This document shows, one piece after another, positions 56,867 through 64,000 of a DNA stretch of 64,000 nt. The position numbers were made by a program, and so were the translations under genes. The notes below the pieces were generated by a model. It had not been told where the DNA came from, ran no database searches, and was given only the letters and a program-made list of their open reading frames with translations. The stretch is from Zanthoxylum bungeanum. Its lineage: Eukaryota; Streptophyta; Magnoliopsida; Sapindales; Rutaceae. Numbering within the stretch: the first letter of the stretch is position 1; each line of letters begins with the position of its first letter. The stretch lies in NCBI GenBank assembly GCA_019454045.1, contig SKCR01035613.1:1-64000 (forward strand), written 5' to 3'.

Positions 56867-58535
56867 TGAAAAGTTCTCTTAACCCTTCACTTTTTCATTT
56901 AAAGTTTCTGTTTTAATATGTTTATATGAGTTATAAATATGATATGCATGTTTAGATGGGTGGGCACATTGTGATATTCATGTGATGAATGGTTTTGTTA
57001 TTTCATGTGATGAATGGATTTTGCATTGGTCGTAAATTTTTCTGGCTCTTATTTTTGTAGTTGGTTTTGGTTTTGGGATGTAAGGCCATAAGACCATTGT
57101 TTATATTTGTTGTAATTTTAATTTTCAATGTAAAGTTTCAATTCTTTGTAATATGGAGCACCGAAGTCGCAAAGAGAGCCAACACCACTTTGGAGCGGGA
57201 TTTGAAGGCCAAGGAATGCCTTGGTGAATCTTTTGTACTAATTAGATTAGTATAGAAAAAATAAGAGCCCGGTCAATGCAAAATAATTTTTATTATGTTA
57301 TATGTATGTTTATTTCGAATTGTTTGAATAACATGTCATATAGCCTAGGGTGCCCAATCGTGCATTTTACTTGCCATAACATGTCATAGATACATTATCA
57401 TTATAGACATAAAATTATGATTTTATGTAATTTAAAATGTTTAAGTTAGAAAATGATATGTTGAAATCATTAATTAGATTAATGGGAATAAGTGTCTAAA
57501 ACTTGAATTCTAATATATTGGATTTAATTGGTGCATAATAAATTCCATTGGTATATAGGATGGAAACCCGGATATAAATTCCATAGCCGATTCCGTATGG
57601 ACGGAAATATGGTCTGCACTCGGGATACAATTCCACGTACCATTGAATTTTATAACGCACTAAGATTTATTAAAATGTTAATTAAAATTTTGACCATTTA
57701 GAATTCCATGTTTTTAGACTTTTAAGTGCCTAGTATTTTAAGGGTTAAAATATTGTAGCTCACTTATACCACTCTAATTAAATTAGTTTAATATAGTAAA
57801 ACTGTTAGTAGAGACTAATAGGATATTAGTGACACAATTTTAATAGTTAAAATTGATTAGCTCACTTTTGACGAACTAGTGTAAATAAATTATGCTTTAG
57901 CCGCCATAAGTTTATTCACACTAGTTAAAATAAAATATTAGATATTTTAGATAGAAACCTTAATATTTAAAATAGTGAGTGGGAGAGGGATATACGACAG
58001 TACATCCCACGATCTCCGTTGTTAGTCCAAAAACGTGAGATTCAAAAGGCGCCTCGAGACGGCTTTGTTTTCGTTCCCCTACGGATGGTGTCCATTTTGG
58101 GTCAATATCAAGTTTGGGTTCCGAAAGGATAGAGATTCTAGATGTATCTTGTGAACTGACCTACCCTACGGCGGCACTTCACTCGTTAAGTCAAAGAATC
58201 CCGAAACGGAGGGTTACACTCACAAAGGAATAATTAACTGTTAATGAAATTCCTTGATCAAATAAAACGGTAGTTGTTTAATATAGAAATAAGAGTTATT
58301 CATTCGCATATATATTAAAACAGCTGAGATTGTCTCAATCTATCATGCGAGTACTTGACCTACCCTACGGGCACTTACTTGTGGGATGATAGATCTCCGT
58401 GGCATAGTAATTCTTTTAGGTTTTTTATTCATTATTCATGGTTCATGCATCATGTTTAATTTTATGCCAAAATTCTTTGATGATTTTAATATGCGATGAA
58501 TGAATGTTAAATGCATGTTTATTTTATTTTCAGCC
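56867..58535 (+). other. Element E untranslated leader
   Basis: No protein is encoded. The segment 57550-57634 is homologous to the LTR of element B. Just before gag, TTTATTTTATTTTCAG (ending 58533) looks like a splice acceptor, so a leader intron is possible. Two related stretches near 58160 and 58355 share GACCTACCCTACGG and a following GCACTT, a small internal repeat. Confidence 0.65.
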
Positions 58536-59320
58536 ATGGTTTCTCCAATTATTTCCATTCTCTCAAATGATAAGTTGATCGGAGAAAATTATGTAAAATG
58601 GAAAAGTAACATGAACGCTATCCTGGTCTGTGAAGACCTAAAGTTTATCCTGACGGAGGAACGTCCTCCTGAGCCGGCCAGAAATGCCGGCCAAGCTGTG
58701 CGCGATACCTATCAGAAATGGGTCGCAGCAAATGAGAAAGCCCGCTGCTACTTGCTAGCAGGGATGTCTGAGGTTCTTGCTGCAAAGCATGAACCTATGG
58801 CTCTAGCATCACAGATGATGGAGTCATTGCAGGGCATGTTTTGGCAACCTTCGGAGCGTCAACGCCATGAGGCCATGGTCTCAGCGATGACTGCTAGGAT
58901 GAAGGATGGGACATCAGTCCGATAGCATGTCTTAAGGATGATGACTTATCTCAATACTGCTGAAACCCATGGAGCTCGTATTGACGAGCGTAGCCAGGTG
59001 ACCATGATCATGGAAACTCTTCCGAAGAGTTTCTTGCAGTTTAAGAGCAACTATGTTATGAACAAATTGACTTTTACTTTGACCCAACTGCTAAATGAGC
59101 TCACCCATTATGAGTCCATGCTGATGGATCCTCGTAAATCCAGTGCAGAGGCAAATGTTGCCGAATCTTCTAAATCTGCAAAGAAGAAGAAGAATGCACT
59201 GGAAAGGCTAAAGGTAAAGCCATGAAAAAGAAGAACAAGAAATGCTCCAAGGATTCCAAGCCCAAAGGAAAATGTTTTATTGCGACAAGAATGGGCATTG
59301 GAAAAGGAACTGTCCTAAAT
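58536..59320 (+). pseudogene. gag: Copia gag of element E
   Basis: The likely start is ATG 58536 (MVSPIISILSNDKLIG). It is preferred over the in-frame ATG at 58500 because the family starts just before this hydrophobic-then-LxGxNYxxWK segment (GENYVKWKSNM). The frame is broken by TAG at 58923-58925, then resumes (MMTYLNTAETHGARIDE, ETLPKSFLQFKSNYV) to 59225. After a frameshift comes the zinc-knuckle remnant with NGHWKRNCP (about 59290-59320). Gag would build the particle and bind RNA. Broken by one stop and at least one frameshift. Confidence 0.88.
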
Positions 59321-60780
59321 AACTTGCTGAGCTAAAGGAGAAAAAGGAACAGGTAAATATGATTTACTCATTATTGAATCTCTATTGGTGGAGGATGACA
59401 AATCCGCTTGGATTATTGATTCCGGGGCCACTAACCATGTTTGTTCTTCTTTACAGCTACTTGATTCATGGAGGGACCTTACTGAAGGTGACTACACCAT
59501 GAGAGTCGGGACAGGGGATGCCGTTTCACAGCAAGAGCAGTGGGAGTTTCTAGTTTAAGTTTTATTAATAATAGTTATTTAAATTTGAACGATGTGTTAT
59601 TCATTCCTGGTTTCCGCAGGAATCTGATTTCTGTTTCTAGACTTATGGATGATGGTTATTCTATTTCTTTTAATAGCAATTTGGTTATTATTGGTAGAAA
59701 TGGATTGACTATATGCACAGGAAACTCAGAAATAACTTGTATGTGTTAAGACCGTTAACGCATAAGTCACTGCTCAACACTGAAATGTTTAAGGTGAAAA
59801 ACCAAAAACGAAACGGCAAAAGATTTCTCACGATGACACATATCTATGGCATCTTAGACTTGGTCACATCACCTTGACCGAATAAATAGATTGATAAAGG
59901 ACGGAGCCTTAAACCAGTTAAAGCTCGGGACTTTACCAGTTTGTGAGTCATGTCTAGAAGGAAAAATGACCAAGAGACCTTTTTCTGGAAAAGGTATAAG
60001 AGCCAATCAACCACTAAGCTAATACATTCGGACGTTTGCGGACCGATGAATGTAAAAGCCCGAGGTGGTTATGAATACTTCGTCACATTCATTGATGACT
60101 ATTCAAGATATGGGTATGTCTACCTAATGCATCACAAATCAGATATCTTTGAAAAGTTCAAAGAGTATCGTGCTGAGGTTGAGAACCAATTAGGTAAGAC
60201 AATCAAAACTCTACGATCGGATCGTAGAGGAGAATACCTCGACAGAGACTTCGAGGAATTCTTAGTTGAGCACGGGATAATTATCCCAGCTCACAGCACC
60301 TGGAACACCACAACAAAATGGTGTTGCAGAAAGGAGAAATCGAACCCTACTAGACATGATGAGATCTATGTTTAGTTATAGCTCACTACCTAGTTCATTC
60401 TGGGGATATGCACTGCAAACAGCAATGTATATCCTTAATGTAGTTCCATCTAAGTCTGTTCCTAAGACTCCCTTAGAGTTGTGGAATGGTCATAAAGCTA
60501 GTTTACGACATTTCCGCATTGGGGGTGTCCAGCACATGTGCTGAAGAATAAGACTACAAAGCTGGAACCACGTTCTCAGGTGTGCCTATTGTAGGCTACC
60601 CGAAGGAAACTATGAGAGGATTCTTCTACAGTCCCGATGATAACAAAGTATTTGTATCGACAAATGCTACGTTTCTAGAGGAGGACTACATGAGGGAGTT
60701 CAAACCTCGTAGTAAAATGTTACTCGAGGAGTTACTTACTGGTTTCGACCAGCGCGCCATCGTCAACAAAAGTTGACAAA
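59321..60780 (+). pseudogene. pol: Copia protease and integrase of element E
   Basis: Protease: SAWIIDSGATNHVC at about 59405-59445 keeps the D-S-G site. The stretch 59540-59749 includes LNDVLFIPGFRRNLISVSRL, typical of the protease-integrase link. Integrase: IHSDVCGPMNVKARGGYEYF and FIDDYSRYGYVYL (about 60030-60130), then KTLRSDRRGEYLDRDFEEF, with Gly to Arg in the D-(R/G)-G-G-E box. It continues in another frame at 60356-60544 ([37 protein letters not shown]). Several frameshifts and stops separate the pieces. Confidence 0.87.
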
Positions 60781-62409
60781 TACATAGCACCTTCGACATC
60801 TGATAGTCAGATACTTCCAATTTAGAATGATCTACCACCCAGACGTAGTGGGAGGGTTGTACGACAACATGATCGCTAAGCGATGGTGTAGATGATCCAT
60901 TGACCTACAGTAGTGCAATGGATGATCCTGACAAAGAAGAATGGCTCAAAGCCATGAACCTGGAGATGGAGTCGATGTACTCCAACTCAGTCTGGGAACT
61001 TGTAGACCAACCTGATGGAGTGAAGCCCATAGGTTGCAAGTGGATCTACAAGAGGAAGCGGGGATCTGATGGGAAGGTACATACCTTCAAAGCTAGACTA
61101 GTGGCCAATGGTTATACCCAGAAAGAGGGAGTTAACTATGAGGAAACTTTCTCGCCAGTAGCTATGCTAAAATCCATCCGCACTCTTCTATCCATAGCCG
61201 CATATTATGACTATGAAATCTGGTAAATGGACGTCAAGACTGCATTCTTGAATGGCAATCTTGATGAAAGTATCTATATGATACAACTAGAAGGGTTCAC
61301 CGCCCAAGGTCAAGAGCAAAAAGTTTGCAAACTGCAAATGTCCATTTATGGACTCAAGTAGGCATCTCGATCTTGAAATATAAGATTTGATACAACGATC
61401 AAGTCCTATAATTTTGAGCAGAATGTTGATGAGCCTTGTGTATACAAGCGCGTCATTGACGGGAAGGTGGTTTTTCTTGTCTTATACGTTGATGACATCT
61501 TACTCATTGGGAATGATGTAAGAATATTATCAGACGTAAAAAACTGGCTAGCTGAGCAATTCCAAATGAAAGATTTGGGAGATGCGAGTTATATTCTTGG
61601 GATCCAGATAACTCGAGATCGCAAGAAACGAGTGTTAGCTATGTCTCAGGCATCCTACATCTACAAGATCCTTGTGCGATTCGGGATGCAGAATTCCAAG
61701 AAAGGCAATATGCCTTATCGGCATGGAATTCATTTGTCGAAGGAACAGTCTCCTAAGACACCTCAGTGCATTGGGGAATGAGACATATCACATATGCCTC
61801 AGCAGTTGGTAGTCTCATGTATGCCATGTTATGCAAGAGACCGGACATCTGTTTTACAGTGGGAGTAGTCAGTAGGTTTCAGTCAAATCCGGGATTGGAT
61901 CACTGGGTGGCTATGAAACACATTCTCAAATATCTTAAGAGAACGAGATATTATATGCTAGTATATTCCGGTGAGGATATGATCCTAAAAGGATATACAG
62001 ACTCTGATTTTCAGAAAGATGTTGATTCCAGGAAATCAACATCTGGATCAGTGTTCACCCTAGGTAGTGAGGCTATTGTATGGCGGAGCATAACGCAATC
62101 TTGCATTGCCGACTCCACCATGGAGGCTAAATATGTAGCGGCTTGTGAAGCAGCTAAGGAAGCAGTATGGCTCCGTAAATTCTTGGGAGATCTGGAAGTT
62201 GTTCCGGATATGGATACACCACTCACCCTCTATTACGATAATAGTGGAACGGTGGAAAACTCCAAAGAACCAAGAAGCCACAGGAGGGGAAGCAAATATA
62301 GGGAAGTTTAAAGAACCTAGCTGATCCGTTTACAATGACCTTGTCGGCTAAAGTGTTTGAAGGTCACCTAGATGATCTAGGCTTACGTGACATGTCCCAT
62401 TTGCTCTAG
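60781..62409 (+). pseudogene. pol: Copia reverse transcriptase and RNase H of element E
   Basis: Reverse transcriptase at 60900-61781 shows EEWLKAMNLEMESMYSN, KPIGCKWIYKRKRG, FKARLVANGYTQKEGV, ETFSPVAMLKSIRTLLSIAA and the catalytic LYVDDILLIGND (about 61480-61515). Stops occur at 61224-61226, near 61360 and near 61374. After a frameshift near 61765, RNase H and its connector follow at 61766-62311 (CKRPDICFTVGVVSRFQ, SYGYTDSDF-like block, SCIADSTMEAKYVAA). A last frame change leads to GLRDMSHLL and a stop at about 62407-62409, just before the PPT, the normal copia layout. Confidence 0.88.
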
Positions 62410-62410
62410 C

Positions 62411-62423
62411 GCAAGTGGGAGAT
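62411..62423 (+). other. Element E polypurine tract
   Basis: GCAAGTGGGAGAT lies directly before the TGTTGGG start of the 3' LTR, the standard plant copia form. Confidence 0.85.
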
Positions 62424-64000
62424 TGTTGGGATGTATGCCCTAGAGCTACATGTGATGTAAACGGCTTCATGTGTTTAGAAATAAAATGATGCATTATTCA
62501 TTTATCTAATTGTTTGTTCAATATCGCATATTATATATCTTCATAAATACCGTAGATTACTTATGTACCTTCAGACTTGGTGTATGAACATCATGCACTA
62601 GAGTATTTAAGACTGAAGTTAGTAATCTTAAATAGTCCATAGAGAGCAAACAAACTGGGTACTTACTTTGTTTGTGGTTTATCTATAGCTGCAGTCCATT
62701 CTATATTTGGATGACGATCTTAATCCGGATCGTCCATGTAGAGACATGAGAATGGAGGCACCTTATATGATGTGATCATATAGGACTGGGCCTAGATAGA
62801 AATGACATTCTTATAATATCCGTTAAACAAAGAAAGTCATTTCGATCTACTTGATGGTCATATATGGATTGATCTTAATCCTGAGTATACTACGAACTCT
62901 TGCATAACGGGTTGTGTCTTTTGATTTACAAAGGTGAGGTTGGTGTTGCAATCCCAACCAATAACTACATACTTTGAGGGCATAGTCTGTTATGTAGTTG
63001 GGAACGTTTTACATAGACATGGAATTCACTCATTCTTACGAGAAGTAGATTAGTATCTCTCTTAAGGGTTGATTCGGTACTTGAACGGTTTGAGCGCTCA
63101 AGTTTTTCTATTACGAATAGAAAGATTAATATTCATAACAGTTGTGAATAATCGTTCATTAGAGAATCAATGGTACTTAAGGTAAAAATAATTAGAAGGG
63201 TATAACAGACATTATGACCCGGCTCTAATTATGAGATATTCGTGAAGGATCAATTCGTATGCAATGACTATATCGGTGGACACCGAATTGGTTCGGCTTA
63301 ATATTTCATCTACGGCCATGAGAGTGCAACTTCAGAATTTTAGTGGAATAATCCGAAGTTAATAATTCGGAATATTTAATTAAGAGCTTAATTAGTATTT
63401 CGAGATTATTGGAGCTCGGAACCATAGGTCCACTTGGTCCCCGTGCTAGCTCGATATACTTTAGCGGAGCTAATATAATTGGACGGTCCAATTATATACT
63501 CACAAAGAATAAATATTATTAATATGATTAATAACATTAATTAATCACACTTGAGACTTTATATTAAAAGTTAATATAAGGTATTAATAATTATATGATA
63601 ATTATTAAATAGAACATTAAATTATATATGATATAATTTAATAAAGGCTAAGAATTATTACCAAGGTAGGATTCCTTATTGGATAATGAATAGGATTTGT
63701 TTGTTTGAGAAACAAAATCAAATCCTAATACCCTACCTTGGCCGAAATTACCTAAGCAAATAAGGATTAGGATTTGTTTATTTTGGAAGCAAAATCAAAC
63801 TAGAAATCCTACCCCTTGGCCGAATTTGAGAGAGATGGGAGACTAGTGGTTGATTTGTTTTATGAAACAAATTATCCACAAGTATAAAAGAAAAATTATG
63901 ATTAATTTTAAGATCCAAGACTTTGAAAACCCTAGCCTCCATCTCTCTCTTCAAGCTCTCAAAAGTTGAGAAAGAGAATTGAAGAACCTGAAATTATTTC
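62424..64000 (+). repeat. Element E 3' LTR (cut by window end)
   Basis: It starts TGTTGGGATGTATGCCC and follows the 5' LTR closely to the window edge, where it corresponds to about 56104 of the 5' copy. Small indels distinguish the two, for example ACTTACTTTGTTTG near 62661 where the 5' copy has ACTTTGTTTG. A 61-codon minus-strand frame at 63306-63491 is inside the LTR and not a gene. Confidence 0.9.

Larger units (their letters stand above)
54541..64000 (+). mobile_element. Element E: Ty1/copia retrotransposon, degenerate, runs off the window
   Basis: The 5' LTR (54541-56847), PBS, leader, gag, pol, PPT and at least 1577 bp of the 3' LTR are present. Orientation is plus. The left TSD would be TTTAG (54536-54540); the right one is outside. 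Gag, protease, integrase, reverse transcriptase and RNase H all have recognisable motifs but occupy shifting frames, so the element is dead. The two LTRs differ by scattered bases and short indels. Solo LTR I is an older relative. Confidence 0.9.

Overview
This is a stretch of plant nuclear DNA, most likely angiosperm repeat-rich intergenic sequence. I see no intact host gene. Nearly everything recognisable is LTR retrotransposon: Ty1/copia and Ty3/gypsy protein domains, primer-binding sites of the plant initiator-Met type, polypurine tracts, and TG...CA ends flanked by 5-bp target-site duplications (TSDs). Two DNA-transposon pieces (a hAT-type MITE and a CACTA end) complete the picture. The species cannot be named from the sequence.

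Left part (1-15504): the degenerate 3' end of a plus-strand gypsy pol gene with its LTR (element F); anonymous AT-rich DNA with two local tandem duplications; a 333-bp hAT-like MITE at 4384-4716; a copia-like LTR that appears split by a solo LTR (H, 6225-8832, TSD ATGAC); a truncated second H copy (9872-11814) abutting a CACTA terminus (11815-12024); and a solo LTR (I, 12257-14376, TSD GAAAC) of the same family as element E.

Right part (15505-64000): one old, minus-strand, apparently non-coding gypsy-type element (C) was hit by at least five later insertions. Its 3' LTR (15505-15981 plus 24886-26534) contains element A (15982-24880, TSD GTGTG). Its interior contains element B (27011-38422, TSD CATAT) and solo LTR G (38951-41046, TSD TATAC). 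Its 5' LTR contains copia element D (42090-52035) and copia element E (54541 to beyond the window end).

A and B are one family of long-LTR, Tat/Ogre-like gypsy elements, both on the minus strand. A carries a broken gag and no pol. B has lost almost all of gag and instead carries an intronless, almost complete LOG-type (cytokinin-activating phosphoribohydrolase-like) coding sequence with apparent UTRs and a poly(A)-like tract, i.e. a captured mRNA copy. The copy has one nonsense codon and one substitution in the catalytic PGGxGTxxE motif. Both elements carry large tandem arrays just upstream of the 3' LTR. D (minus) and E (plus) are copia elements with recognisable gag, protease, integrase, reverse transcriptase and RNase H, all broken by stops or frameshifts. 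The untranslated leader of copia element E shares an ~85-bp module with the LTR of gypsy-type element B.

Nothing here should be read as an operon. The functional logic is that of retrotransposon parts: LTR promoter, PBS, gag-pol or cargo, PPT, LTR.
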